In this document: piece after piece, positions 8,385-18,111 of the stretch
Layout: every line of letters starts with the position of its first letter
Numbering within the stretch: position 1 is the stretch's first letter
Source of the DNA: Bacillota bacterium
GTDB taxonomy: Bacteria > Bacillota > Sulfobacillia > Sulfobacillales > JAIMBI01
DNA length: 64,000 bases
NCBI GenBank assembly: GCA_021797815.1
Contig: JAJZYZ010000004.1
Span: 1 to 64,000, forward strand
Direction: 5' to 3'
The notes under the pieces: model-generated
The model's input: the letters and a program-made list of their open reading frames with translations, nothing else
What the model was told of the DNA's origin: nothing
Databases searched by the model: none
Position numbers and translations under genes: made by a program

Positions 8385-10048
8385 GATGCCCCCTCATCAC
8401 TCGCCGCCTCAGGGGCTCCGGCGACGAGGCGGCCGTCGACCAGGCGCCACCCGATATCGACCATGGTGAGAAGTGCTGGCCGGTGAGTGATGATGACGGC
8501 GGTCCGGCCCCTCAGCCACCGATCCAGGACTTCAAGCACGTGATGTTCACGGACAGGGTCGAGGGCCGCCGTCGGCTCATCCAGAATCACGAGCCCGGGG
8601 TCCCGGATCAGAATGCGGGCCACGTGAAGGAGCGCACGCTCTCCGAGAGAAAGTGCGCCGGCCTCCAGCCGCGTGTCGAGCCCCTCCCGGCCGCGAATCC
8701 ACTCGGACAGTCCGAGATCGTCCATGACCCCGGCGATACGATCATCCCCGCCGGAATCCAGAAATCCTGTGACGTTGTCGCGGATGCTGCCGGAAAAGAA
8801 GAAGGGCTCCTGAGGCAGATAGGCAATTGCACCGGAAAGCGCCGACGCCCCGAGACCGGAAGGCGCCATACCCGCAACCCGCACCACCCCCCGCGACGGT
8901 GAATAGAGACCCGCCGCCAGGCGTCCGAGGCTCGTCTTCCCGGACCCGGTGCGTCCCATCACCGCCACGCGCTCTCCTGCAGCCAGGCGTGCCGTCACCG
9001 ACGTCAGCACGGGCCGCTCGTGATAGCTGAACGTGACGTCCGTCAACTCGAGGGAAAGCTCTCGTCCTGCTTGCAGAGTCGCCGGCCGCCGCTCCTCCGA
9101 CTCATGCAGGAGTGCCTCTATGCGTACGGCGCTGGCGTCGCCCCGCTGCCACTCTTCCAGCTGGTCCCGGATGGCCTCAAAAGGCCGGGCGAGCATGCCC
9201 GTATAGGCCACCACGGCAAAGACCGATCCTAGAGGAAGGCTGCCCAGGAGGTAAAACCGGGCGCCGAGCGCGTAGCTGAGTCCGGTTTCCAGGCCGAACA
9301 CGGCCAGGATCAGACACCACAGGAGATAGCCGCGGCGTTCGGCGGCGATGTACCGTGGTGCCCATGTGCGAAGTCGCTCCCACACGCGACGCTCACCAAA
9401 TTGTTCGCGTCCGAGCGCCTGAAGATCGCGCCGTGCGGACAACACCTCGCCGATGGCGCCGTAGGCGCGGGCATTCTCTTCCCGCTCGGCCTGAAAGAGA
9501 GGCCCGGATTGCCGGCGTATGACGGTCAGAACGAGCCCAAGCGCGATCGTCAGCACAAAGAGGCTCGCCATGATAGGCCAGCTCAGCCACGCCAGTGCGA
9601 GGAGCGTTCCGAGGATGAGGAGCACGCTTGCCCCCAGCTTGAATGCCAGTCCGGACAGGAAGCCAAAAAGCGCCGTGATGTCCCCGTCCACCCGCTCCAC
9701 CATTTCCCCGGCCGACCGGTGGTGGAAGAATCCGAGGGGAAGGCGAAGAAGATGGGCGGTAAGATCCTCGCGGAGTGCGTTGGTGGCGCGCCACGCTACG
9801 GCCTCGGTCAGATAGCCCGCCACAATCCGGACTCCGCCGGCCACCCCGGCCACCACCAGATACAAGTAAGCCAGGCGCGCGAGTTCCTGCGCGGACCCAT
9901 GTGCCGTCAGCCGGTCCACAAAACGCCCCATAATGAGAGGCCCCAAGACCGTAAGACCGGTGGCAAGACATAGGAAGAGCGCCATTGTACTGACGGATAC
10001 CGCCTGCCGCCCCAGATAGCGGCGAAATAGATGCCAGGCCCCCGTCAC
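8381..10048 (-). CDS. ABC transporter, fused permease/ATP-binding protein
   Basis: TM domain plus Walker A GRTGSGKTS, LSLGERALLHVARIL, Walker B LVILDEPTAALD; start chosen at GTG 10048 after GGAGGCGGG; stop overlaps next gene's start. Confidence 0.87.
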   Translation of the reverse strand: MTGAWHLFRRYLGRQAVSVSTMALFLCLATGLTVLGPLIMGRFVDRLTAHGSAQELARLAYLYLVVAGVAGGVRIVAGYLTEAVAWRATNALREDLTAHLLRLPLGFFHHRSAGEMVERVDGDITALFGFLSGLAFKLGASVLLILGTLLALAWLSWPIMASLFVLTIALGLVLTVIRRQSGPLFQAEREENARAYGAIGEVLSARRDLQALGREQFGERRVWERLRTWAPRYIAAERRGYLLWCLILAVFGLETGLSYALGARFYLLGSLPLGSVFAVVAYTGMLARPFEAIRDQLEEWQRGDASAVRIEALLHESEERRPATLQAGRELSLELTDVTFSYHERPVLTSVTARLAAGERVAVMGRTGSGKTSLGRLAAGLYSPSRGVVRVAGMAPSGLGASALSGAIAYLPQEPFFFSGSIRDNVTGFLDSGGDDRIAGVMDDLGLSEWIRGREGLDTRLEAGALSLGERALLHVARILIRDPGLVILDEPTAALDPVREHHVLEVLDRWLRGRTAVIITHRPALLTMVDIGWRLVDGRLVAGAPEAASDEGAS

Positions 10049-10077
10049 GATCCCGCCTCCGATTGACGTTTTCTTGA

Positions 10078-10112
10078 CCATACCGCAGTATGGTGACAAA
10101 TACCGTCACCAT
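10078..10112. promoter_or_regulatory. Overlapping inverted repeats, likely operator between WYL regulator and ABC exporter
   Basis: CCATAC-cgca-GTATGG (10078-10093) and ATGGTGAC-aaatacc-GTCACCAT (10090-10112, 8-bp perfect arms) overlapping at GTATGG. Confidence 0.6.
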
Positions 10113-10122
10113 TGGAGGTCGG

Positions 10123-11058
10123 ATGTCCAAGGCACGGCGCCTCTTGGAGGCCATGGCCATTGTCCGCCGCAAGAAGACGCTCACGGCCGGGGAGCTGGCC
10201 CGCGACCTCGGGGTGTCGCGGCGCACGGCCCTTCGCTATCTGCAGGAACTGTCGGAGCTCGGCATCCCCCTCGCCTCCGGCCCCGGACGCTTCGGGGGCT
10301 TTGAGCTTATCCGCGAGAACGCCCTGCCTCCGGTGACCTTCAGTGTGGATGAGGCCGTGGCTCTCTACTTTGTGGCGCGGTCGCTTGCGAGCTATCGGGA
10401 TCTCCCGTTCGAAGCCGATGCGGCCCGGGCGGTGGAGAGGCTGTACGACGAGCTTCCGGTCCGAGCCCGCGGCCGGGTGGACGCCCTCCAAGACCGCTTT
10501 GAATTCAGGGTCGGCCGCGACCCCGCTCCCTCCCCCCTCTTGGCCCCTCTTCTTGAAGCCGCCGTGGACGGGCGCGTCCTGGCCATCCGGTACCGGTCGG
10601 CACGCGGGACTGAGTCACGCGTCATTCAGCCGGTCGGCATCTATGCCGAAAACGGCCGCTGGTTTTGCCCCGCGTACTCGTTTGAGCGCGAGGCCATGCG
10701 CCTGTTCCGCGTCGACCGCGTCCTGGATGTCAAGGGGTCGGACATCCCGGCCCGCGAGGATGTGCGGGCGCTTACACTGGACTCGTACTATCAGGCCTAC
10801 GTCCACGCACGGGCAGAATTTGTGGACCTGCACGTCAAACTGACCGCCGAGGGCGTGCGGCGTGTCGCGTGGGGCGAAGGACTTACCATTCATCCAGACG
10901 GCAGCGGCGAGATCCGAAGCCGGATCGAAGTCGCCAACATCCCTTTCTTCGGGAGGCGGTTTGCCATGCTGGCCGAGGATGCCATCGTGTGGGAGCCGGA
11001 GTCCTTACGCCGCTACATCGGCCAGCTGGCCCTTCGCCTGACCGCTCTCTACCCCTAG
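10123..11058 (+). CDS. HTH + WYL-domain transcriptional regulator (DeoR/YafY-type)
   Basis: RRKKTLTAGELARDLGVSRRTALRYLQELSELGIPL; AIRYRSARGTESRVIQPVGIYAENGRWFCPAY; ATG after GGAGGTCGG. Confidence 0.9.
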   Translation: MSKARRLLEAMAIVRRKKTLTAGELARDLGVSRRTALRYLQELSELGIPLASGPGRFGGFELIRENALPPVTFSVDEAVALYFVARSLASYRDLPFEADAARAVERLYDELPVRARGRVDALQDRFEFRVGRDPAPSPLLAPLLEAAVDGRVLAIRYRSARGTESRVIQPVGIYAENGRWFCPAYSFEREAMRLFRVDRVLDVKGSDIPAREDVRALTLDSYYQAYVHARAEFVDLHVKLTAEGVRRVAWGEGLTIHPDGSGEIRSRIEVANIPFFGRRFAMLAEDAIVWEPESLRRYIGQLALRLTALYP

Positions 11059-12167
11059 GATTCGAGCTCGCCGCGCTCAGCCAGGCCCCGGAAATAGGCA
11101 GCCAGGTCTTCAAGGGTCTCACGGCGGACGCGGTATCCCACGCGTCCCTGTCCCTGCACAGGCTCGATGACCCCGGCCGCCTGCAAACTCCGAAGGTGTC
11201 GGGAGATGGTGGAGGGATGCACACCGAGCGCTGCGGCCAGTGCTGACCCGGTTCTGGGGGCTGACCCGGCCAGCTGCGCCAAAAGCGCCTGACTCAGCGG
11301 ATCAGAGAGAGCCGCGAGAGAGCGCCTCACGTTCGGGATGGGCGGCCGCACGGTCGTTCGCGCCGCGGAGGCCGGCTGTGCCCAAACCACCCAATCGCGA
11401 CGCTGTCGAAACACGGACAGTCGGCGTCCGATCCCGGCTGTGGGGACGATCGTCAGGGAGTCTGCATCCGCAAGAGCTGCGTACAGGTCGGATGGAAGTG
11501 GCCGCCCGGTCCACCCCTCGATGACCGTGGCGGCCGGACCCCTAGTGGGAACCGGCACCGTGCCCGCCGAGGCTGAGAGCGCTCCGCCTACGGCGTCGTC
11601 AGCGGCCAGCAAGGCCTCGATCAGCACTTCCGACAGCACCGGGGGATCTAGGTACGCCCGTGCGTCAGACGCCTCGACCGCCCACGAGATGACCTGCGCG
11701 AGGATGGCCTCGCGCCATAAGTCGTCGTCGCGCATCAGGTCGGATACCGCAGGCAACGGGGTCGGCCATCCGCCCCGGACCGTCTCCACCCGCGGGTCCG
11801 GCTCCATGTGCTCGGTGTAATAGGTGAGGCCGCTTACGGCGCCATAAGCCAGCAGGCGGCGCCAGAAGAAGACGGGCCGGTCCATGATCCAGCGCTTTCC
11901 ACCATCGGCGCTCGCCGGCAGACTCCCCGGATCCGCAATCGCCGCCTCGGCCAGCAGATCCCGAAAGGCAAGCCCGTGCACCAACAATGCACGGGCGACC
12001 CGCCAGCCCGCCACGGACGTCCAGTCGGGCACGTCGGCCGCTTCATCCAGGCCTGCTCCATCGAGAACCGCCAGCGTGCCGGCGGCAGCCATGAGCCAAA
12101 TCGGCCGTACGGTTATGGCGGCCGAGACTCCGAGCTCCAGCGACACCATTTCGGGTGTCCGGCGCAT
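11055..12167 (-). CDS. ArsR-family winged-helix transcriptional regulator with long N-terminal domain
   Basis: C-terminal ALSDPLSQALLAQLAGSAPRTGSALAAALGVHPSTISRHLRSLQAAGVIEPVQGQGRVGYRV. Confidence 0.8.
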   Translation of the reverse strand: MRRTPEMVSLELGVSAAITVRPIWLMAAAGTLAVLDGAGLDEAADVPDWTSVAGWRVARALLVHGLAFRDLLAEAAIADPGSLPASADGGKRWIMDRPVFFWRRLLAYGAVSGLTYYTEHMEPDPRVETVRGGWPTPLPAVSDLMRDDDLWREAILAQVISWAVEASDARAYLDPPVLSEVLIEALLAADDAVGGALSASAGTVPVPTRGPAATVIEGWTGRPLPSDLYAALADADSLTIVPTAGIGRRLSVFRQRRDWVVWAQPASAARTTVRPPIPNVRRSLAALSDPLSQALLAQLAGSAPRTGSALAAALGVHPSTISRHLRSLQAAGVIEPVQGQGRVGYRVRRETLEDLAAYFRGLAERGELES

Positions 12168-12211
12168 GGCCTCCCTCCCTCGCTCTACCGTAGCAGACTC
12201 CCCACCGTAAT

Positions 12212-12248
12212 TGCATATGACGCAATATATTGTATGATCTGCATATGA
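12212..12248. promoter_or_regulatory. A/T-rich operator-like cluster upstream of ABC ATPase
   Basis: Direct repeats TGCATATGA at 12212 and 12240 flanking palindrome CAATATATTG at 12223-12232 in an otherwise high-GC region between the divergent ArsR-type regulator and the ABC operon. Confidence 0.5.
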
Positions 12249-13228
12249 AAACCAGTGCCCCCGCGGTCGAGACGCAGGCCATCACCAAAAACTTCGGGTC
12301 CACGGTAGCCGTGGACGGCGTCTCCCTCACCGTCTCCGCAGGCGAGGTATACGCCCTTTTGGGCCCGAACGGCGCCGGCAAGACCACGCTGGTGGGAATG
12401 CTCACGACCCTGGTGCGCCCAACGGCAGGCACGGCCCGGGTCGCGGGCTTCGATGTCGTCCGAGAGCCGCATCACGCCCGTCGATCGGTGGGTGTGGTCC
12501 TGCAGGAATCTGCCCTCGATCGATATCTGCCGCTGGAGGAGAACCTCTATTACCTGGCGCGGGTCTATCACCTTCCGCGTGCCGACCGGCTCCAGCGCGT
12601 CGACGCGGTGCTGGCATTCATGCGCCTCGAGTCATTCCGGCGCACGCCGGTCGGCAAACTCTCCGGCGGCACCATCCGGCGCGCGGAGATTGCCGCCGGC
12701 ATCCTGCATGAACCGATGGTCCTCTTGCTGGACGAGCCCACCGTGGGGCTCGACATCGAGGCCCGGCAGAACATCTGGCTCCACGTCCGTGAGCTCGGCG
12801 CTCGCGGCACGGCCGTGATTCTCACCACCCATTATCTCGAGGAAGCCGACCGTCTGGCTGATCGGGTCGGCATCTTGAATCACGGGCGGCTGGTGGCGGA
12901 AGGGACTCCCCTGGGGCTGAAGGCGTCCCTGACACGCCGCCGCCTGAGCCTCTACCCCGATCCCCCCCACAGTCCGGCGGTCCAGTCCTTTCTTTCTCAC
13001 TGGGTGCCACGCGCGGCGGTGACCGTCGAGCAGGATCCGGTTGTCGTCATTCACATGGAACTGACGGATGAAAAGGTGGAGCGCGCGGTTCTGGCGGACC
13101 TGGCTGCACGAACCGACCTGGTCCTGCGACGGCTGGAGGTGGGTCCGGGTACGCTTGACCGTGTGTTTCTAGAGGCGGTAGGAACGGGATTCCGGCCGCG
13201 GGAGGGAGTCACCGATGTATCTCGCTGA
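12245..13228 (+). CDS. ABC transporter ATP-binding protein (DrrA/Nod-type exporter)
   Basis: LLGPNGAGKTTLVGML, LSGGTIRRAEIA, VLLLDEPTVGLD. Confidence 0.9.
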   Translation: MKTSAPAVETQAITKNFGSTVAVDGVSLTVSAGEVYALLGPNGAGKTTLVGMLTTLVRPTAGTARVAGFDVVREPHHARRSVGVVLQESALDRYLPLEENLYYLARVYHLPRADRLQRVDAVLAFMRLESFRRTPVGKLSGGTIRRAEIAAGILHEPMVLLLDEPTVGLDIEARQNIWLHVRELGARGTAVILTTHYLEEADRLADRVGILNHGRLVAEGTPLGLKASLTRRRLSLYPDPPHSPAVQSFLSHWVPRAAVTVEQDPVVVIHMELTDEKVERAVLADLAARTDLVLRRLEVGPGTLDRVFLEAVGTGFRPREGVTDVSR

Positions 13229-13976
13229 CCTGCAGGCGAACATACTCCGATGGGTGTGGCGCCTGCGCCGTGAGCCCACCACCCTCATCGTGGACCTCCT
13301 GCAGCCCGTCTTGTGGCTTATTCTCTTCGGTCATCTGTTCACGTTCGCCACGGCGGGGCTCGGCTTGCATGTGAGCTACCTCACATTCATGACAGCCGGC
13401 GTAGTCGTCATGACGGTGTTCAACGCCGCCCTCGCCGGTGGCCTGGAGATCATGTTCGATCGGGAATCGGGAATGCTGCGGCGTCTTATGGTGACTCCCA
13501 TGCACCGCTCCACCCTGCTGGCCGGACGATTCTTGTTCGTCGTACTGATTGGGCTGGCGCAGGTCATGGTCATTCTTGGCGCGGGGCGACTCCTCGGGGT
13601 GCCGCTCCACGAAGGGTTCGTGGGGCTCCTCCTGGTCCTGCTCTTTGACACCCTGCTCGGCACCGGCATCGCCACCCTCTCGCTGGTGCTTGCCTTCCGA
13701 CTCCGAAATCACGGGCCGTTCTACACCATCATCGGTTTCGTGAGCCTGCCCCTTACCTTCATCTCCACCGCGTTGGCCCCGCTGCACACCATGTCCGGCT
13801 GGCTTCGGACCCTCGCGGGCTTGAATCCCCTCACCTACGCCATCGATGCGGTGCGATCGATTGTGCTCCAGCACGCGGCGGTTTCGGGCATCGTGCACCT
13901 TGGCATCTACCTTCTGATCTTTGACGGCCTGTGTCTCATCATCGGGGTGTCCGTGTTCCGTCGCGCCCTGTATTGA
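13215..13976 (+). CDS. ABC-2 type transporter permease
   Basis: 253 aa hydrophobic; DLLQPVLWLILFG...GGLEIMFDRESGMLRRLMVTPMHRSTLLAGR typical of ABC-2 permeases; overlaps ATPase gene. Confidence 0.88.
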   Translation: MYLADLQANILRWVWRLRREPTTLIVDLLQPVLWLILFGHLFTFATAGLGLHVSYLTFMTAGVVVMTVFNAALAGGLEIMFDRESGMLRRLMVTPMHRSTLLAGRFLFVVLIGLAQVMVILGAGRLLGVPLHEGFVGLLLVLLFDTLLGTGIATLSLVLAFRLRNHGPFYTIIGFVSLPLTFISTALAPLHTMSGWLRTLAGLNPLTYAIDAVRSIVLQHAAVSGIVHLGIYLLIFDGLCLIIGVSVFRRALY

Positions 13977-14725
13977 ACGCGGGGCGCCCGTCCCGGAAGG
14001 CTCGGCCCGTCACCCTGGACCCTTCCCAACCGAGCAGGAGGATGGAGAAGGCTTTCCGGGGTCGGGCTCAGGTCCTGGCCGCAGAGCAGAGCCCACCGGG
14101 TCACGGTGCGCCCGACAAGTGGTGACGATGTCTTGGCATTTAAGAATTGGCGCCCGAGGAGGCCGCGCCTGCGGCGACCATCGCCGAGAGGACAAACCGC
14201 TCCTGCTGACGCCTCATGAGGCTACACCGCTCCCGCTCACCGGTCGGCGACCGGTCCCGGAGCCTTCCTCGGAGAAGCCTCCGGCGAAGGCCATAAGCCG
14301 TCCACAAAACTGCACGACGCCAGCCCCGGCTCAGGAAGCATCGTTCCTTCGCCCGATGGGCGGGTCGAGGTGGAGCCGGCGTGCGCTAGAACCGGCGCGA
14401 TTTGCGGGTCGACGAACGGGGGCGGGCCGATATAGGGGCGCCGTCAAGTGCGATGAGCCCGTGGCAGCGACCGAAATCCCCCATGCGCACGCCGTTATCT
14501 CCCCGGCACCGCGGCGCTGCCCGTGCCTCGTGACCCGAAACCCGTGCGGCGGATCCAATGTTCCGTGCCCAAGCCCAGCGTGTAGCCCCGAAAGAGAAGA
14601 CACGGCCTGGCCGACGACCAGCACACGTGCGGGCTCTATGAGGACCTCTCATCGACGGGAAGATCCCGGTCGGATGCGCGCACCGCACGACCGGCGCCGT
14701 GCCACAGCGGCCGTTGCCCGGCGTC

Positions 14726-15991
14726 TCACACACGGCCCTGACGGAAAGAACTCCCGATATCCCGCCGGTACCGGGCACCGCGGAAGACCGTGCGGCCGAG
14801 GTCCGCGTAGGCGCACGCCCGGGCCGTCTCGACATCTTCTCCCCGGCCGACGATGAGAAGGGTGCGGCCGCCGGTATTGCGAAGCACGCCCTCGCGCATT
14901 TCGGTGGCCGCCTGAAAGAATAGCGCCCGCGGCGCTTCCGGGAGGCTCAGAGGAATGCCTTTCTCGACCGCCTCGGGATATCCGGGCGCTGCCATCACCA
15001 CGCCCACCGCGACGCCCTCGGCCTCGAGCGGCGCGTCCGGCAGCCGGCCGGTCGCGATGCCCTCGAAATAGGGCCACAGGTCCTGCTTCAACAAGGGCAG
15101 GACCACGCCCGTTTCGGGGTCCCCGAGGCGTGCGTTCCATTCAAGTACGAACGGGCCTGCCCGGGTCAGCATCAATCCCGCGTAGAGAATGCCGCGAAAG
15201 GGCCGGCCCTCGTCGGCCAATCCCGTAAGGAGGGGGCTAACGATCTGATCGGAGATGAGGCGGTGAAGAGTTTCGCTGTCGGACGGATGGGGGGCCACGG
15301 CGCCCATGCCGCCCGTATTGGGCCCGTAGTCGCCGTCCCGAAGGCGCTTGTAGTCCCGGGAGGTGGGAAGCGCCGTGTACCGCACCCCATCTGTCAGCAC
15401 CATAAACGACATCTCAACCCCGTCTAGGCGTTCTTCCAGCACGACCCGATCCCCGGCCTGGCCGAACTGATGGTCCTTCATCATCCCAGCAATGGCTGAC
15501 AGGGCCTCCCCTCGGGAGTCGGCCACCACAACACCCTTTCCCTGGGCGAGTCCGTCTGCCTTGACCACCACGCCATCCGGAAAGTCCCCTACCGCGTCCT
15601 CGGCCTCGGCGAGGCTCTCGGCCACGCGAAAGCGCGCTGTGGGAATCTGTAGCCGCGCCATGAGGGTCTTGGCCTCGACCTTGCTGGACTCGATCCGGGC
15701 CGCCGCCGCCGACGGCCCCACTACGGGTACGCCTCTTGCGGCGAGCAGGTCTCCCAGCCCCGCCGCCAGCGGTCCTTCGGGTCCGATGACCACCACGGCC
15801 CGTGTCTCTTCTGCGAAGGCCACGATGTGGGAAGCGTCGGGCAAGACCATGGGCGTCGCCGTCTCGCCCAGTCCGCCGTGTCCGGGCGTCACGTAGATGG
15901 TGCCGACGTCCGGGCTCTTTCTGAGCGCCCAGGCGATGGCGTGCTCCCGGGCGCCTGAACCGATGACGAGCACGGTCTGTTTCGACGTCAT
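14726..15991 (-). CDS. purD: Phosphoribosylamine--glycine ligase
   Basis: VLVIGSGAREHAIAWALRKS; DGLAQGKGVVVAD; GDYGPNTGGMGA; LEWNARLGDPETGVVLPLL. Confidence 0.96.
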   Translation of the reverse strand: MTSKQTVLVIGSGAREHAIAWALRKSPDVGTIYVTPGHGGLGETATPMVLPDASHIVAFAEETRAVVVIGPEGPLAAGLGDLLAARGVPVVGPSAAAARIESSKVEAKTLMARLQIPTARFRVAESLAEAEDAVGDFPDGVVVKADGLAQGKGVVVADSRGEALSAIAGMMKDHQFGQAGDRVVLEERLDGVEMSFMVLTDGVRYTALPTSRDYKRLRDGDYGPNTGGMGAVAPHPSDSETLHRLISDQIVSPLLTGLADEGRPFRGILYAGLMLTRAGPFVLEWNARLGDPETGVVLPLLKQDLWPYFEGIATGRLPDAPLEAEGVAVGVVMAAPGYPEAVEKGIPLSLPEAPRALFFQAATEMREGVLRNTGGRTLLIVGRGEDVETARACAYADLGRTVFRGARYRRDIGSSFRQGRV

Positions 15992-16016
15992 GCGGGTACT
16001 CCCGTCTTCACCCGGG

Positions 16017-17522
16017 TCAATGCCGGAAGTGGCGCTCGTCCGTAAACCAGACCGAGAGGCCAAGCTCGCCCGCACGTTCCAGCACTTCGGAGTCGCGGAC
16101 GGAGCCGCCTGGTGACAGGACGGCGCGGACCCCCGCTTCCGCCAGCGCTTCCACCGTGTCGGGGAAGAAGAAGGCGTCTGACGCGGCCACGGCATGGGCG
16201 GCCTTGTCGCCCGCCCGGGAAATGGCCTGGTGAACGGCATCGATGCGATTGGTCTGCCCCCCGCCGAGTCCCACCGTCGCGTCAGCGTGGGTGAGGGCGA
16301 TGGCGTTGGACTTCTGGTAGCGCACGACCGTCCAGGCCAGCTCGGCCGCGCTGTCGGCAGTCAGGTCGAGCACGGGACCCGCCACGTGGCGGAAGGACGA
16401 AACCGGGTTCCGCCGTCGGTCCTGGTCCTGGAGAAGGAGCCCCCCCACGACGGAGCGCCATTCGAAGCTCGCGACGGTCGGTGCGCGCCCGAGCTCCACC
16501 ACGCGAAGCCGCGGCCGCTCCTGCAGCAGCGTGAGCGCCTGCTCCGTGAACCCCGGGGCAACCACCACTTCAAGAAAAAGCCGTGTGAGCCGGCGCGCCA
16601 GCTCCTCGTCCACCGGCCGGTTGACGGCCACGATGCCCCCGAAGATAGAGATGGGGTCGGCCGCCCGCGCCTTTCGAAACGCATCGGCAGGGGTCTTTCC
16701 AAACGCTACCCCGCAGGGATTCTGGTGCTTCACCGCCACGGCCGCCGTCTCCTCAAACTCGGATGCGAGGCGCCAGGCGGTGTCCAGGTCAGCCAGATTG
16801 TTGTACGACAGTTGTGCGCCTTGATGAAGTCGGAGATCTCCCATGCCGCCTGCGCCCGGGGCGCGATAGAAGGCGGCGCGCTGATGGGGGTTCTCACCGT
16901 AGCGGAGTTCCTGCACCCGGTCGGCGGTCAGTGTGATCTGCGCCGGAAACGCCTCGCCATCAAACGCGGTCATGAAGGCGGCAATGTCCGCGTCATAGGC
17001 CGCCACCTGGCGGAAGGCCCGCGCCGCAAGGGTTCGCCTATCGTCTTCGCCCCACTCCCGCAAGGGTCTTTGCATCGCGTCGGCATATTGATCGGGGTCG
17101 GTGAGCACCGCCGTGCGCACAAAGTTCTTGGCCGCGGCCCGGATGAGGGCGACGCCGCCGATGTCAATATCCTCCGTGGCCGCGGCCACATCTGCCCCCC
17201 CAAGCCACGCTGCGCGGAAGGGATACAGATTGACGACCACGAGATCGATGGGCGCAATGCCGACGGCCTCAAGCTCCGCCAGGTCGGCCTCGGTCGGACG
17301 CGCCAGAATGCCGGCATGAAGCGCCGGGTGCAAGGTCTTTACGCGGCCTCCGAGAAGTTCCCGAAACCCTGTGAGTCCGTCTGTTGACACCACGGGAAGG
17401 CCGAGACCTGCAAGGGTCGTGGCGGTTCCGCCGGTAGCCAGGATCTCGACCCCCTGGTCATGGAGCCACGGCCCGAGCTTATCAAGATCCCGCTTGTCAT
17501 GTGTGCTGATGAGCGCTCGCAT
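16017..17522 (-). CDS. purH: Bifunctional AICAR formyltransferase/IMP cyclohydrolase
   Basis: RALISTHDKRDLDKLGPWLHDQGVEILATGGTATTL; RYGENPHQRAAFY; KHQNPCGVAFG. Confidence 0.96.
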   Translation of the reverse strand: MRALISTHDKRDLDKLGPWLHDQGVEILATGGTATTLAGLGLPVVSTDGLTGFRELLGGRVKTLHPALHAGILARPTEADLAELEAVGIAPIDLVVVNLYPFRAAWLGGADVAAATEDIDIGGVALIRAAAKNFVRTAVLTDPDQYADAMQRPLREWGEDDRRTLAARAFRQVAAYDADIAAFMTAFDGEAFPAQITLTADRVQELRYGENPHQRAAFYRAPGAGGMGDLRLHQGAQLSYNNLADLDTAWRLASEFEETAAVAVKHQNPCGVAFGKTPADAFRKARAADPISIFGGIVAVNRPVDEELARRLTRLFLEVVVAPGFTEQALTLLQERPRLRVVELGRAPTVASFEWRSVVGGLLLQDQDRRRNPVSSFRHVAGPVLDLTADSAAELAWTVVRYQKSNAIALTHADATVGLGGGQTNRIDAVHQAISRAGDKAAHAVAASDAFFFPDTVEALAEAGVRAVLSPGGSVRDSEVLERAGELGLSVWFTDERHFRH

Positions 17523-17523
17523 G

Positions 17524-18111
17524 TCATGCCTCCCGTATAACAACCTGACGACCCGAGACGTCCAGGCGATGGGAATCGAGCAGGCGGACGGCCTCGGGTA
17601 AGATCCGGTGCTCCACCTCGTGGATACGCGTAGAGAGAGTCTCATCGGTGTCGCCGGGCCGTATGGGGACCGCCTCCTGAAAGATGATGGGACCGGAGTC
17701 GAGGCCCCGATCGACAAGATGCACGCTCACCCCGGTCACCCGGACCCCATACTCGAGCGCCTGGCGCACGGCGTGAAGGCCCGGGAAGGCGGGAAGCAGG
17801 GAAGGATGAACGTTGATGGCTCGGCCGGCATAGGCATCGACCACCCGATCCGTGAGCAGGCGGAGAAAGCCGGCCAACACCAGCGCCTCGATGCCGTTGT
17901 CCCGGAGTACCCGGAGGAGCGCCTCGTCATAATGCTCACGCGTCGGATACTGACGCGCCGTGATCACGACCTGCGCAATGCCGGCGGCGTGGGCGATTTG
18001 AAGGGCGCCCACGCCCGCCTTGTGGCTAATGACGAGCTTTATGGGAGCACTATCGTCGATGAGGGCGCGAAGATTGCTGCCGGTCCCGCCAACGAGGCAT
18101 GCCCACCTCAT
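17524..18111 (-). CDS. purN: Phosphoribosylglycinamide formyltransferase
   Basis: VGGTGSNLRALIDD; VLAGFLRLL; INVHPSLLPAFPGLHAVRQALEYGVRVTGVSVHLVD. Confidence 0.95.
   Translation of the reverse strand: MRWACLVGGTGSNLRALIDDSAPIKLVISHKAGVGALQIAHAAGIAQVVITARQYPTREHYDEALLRVLRDNGIEALVLAGFLRLLTDRVVDAYAGRAINVHPSLLPAFPGLHAVRQALEYGVRVTGVSVHLVDRGLDSGPIIFQEAVPIRPGDTDETLSTRIHEVEHRILPEAVRLLDSHRLDVSGRQVVIREA

Noticed and set aside
13209-13898. 229-aa minus-strand ORF rich in E/H/Q/G
   Set aside because: Reverse-strand shadow of the ABC-2 permease's hydrophobic codons.
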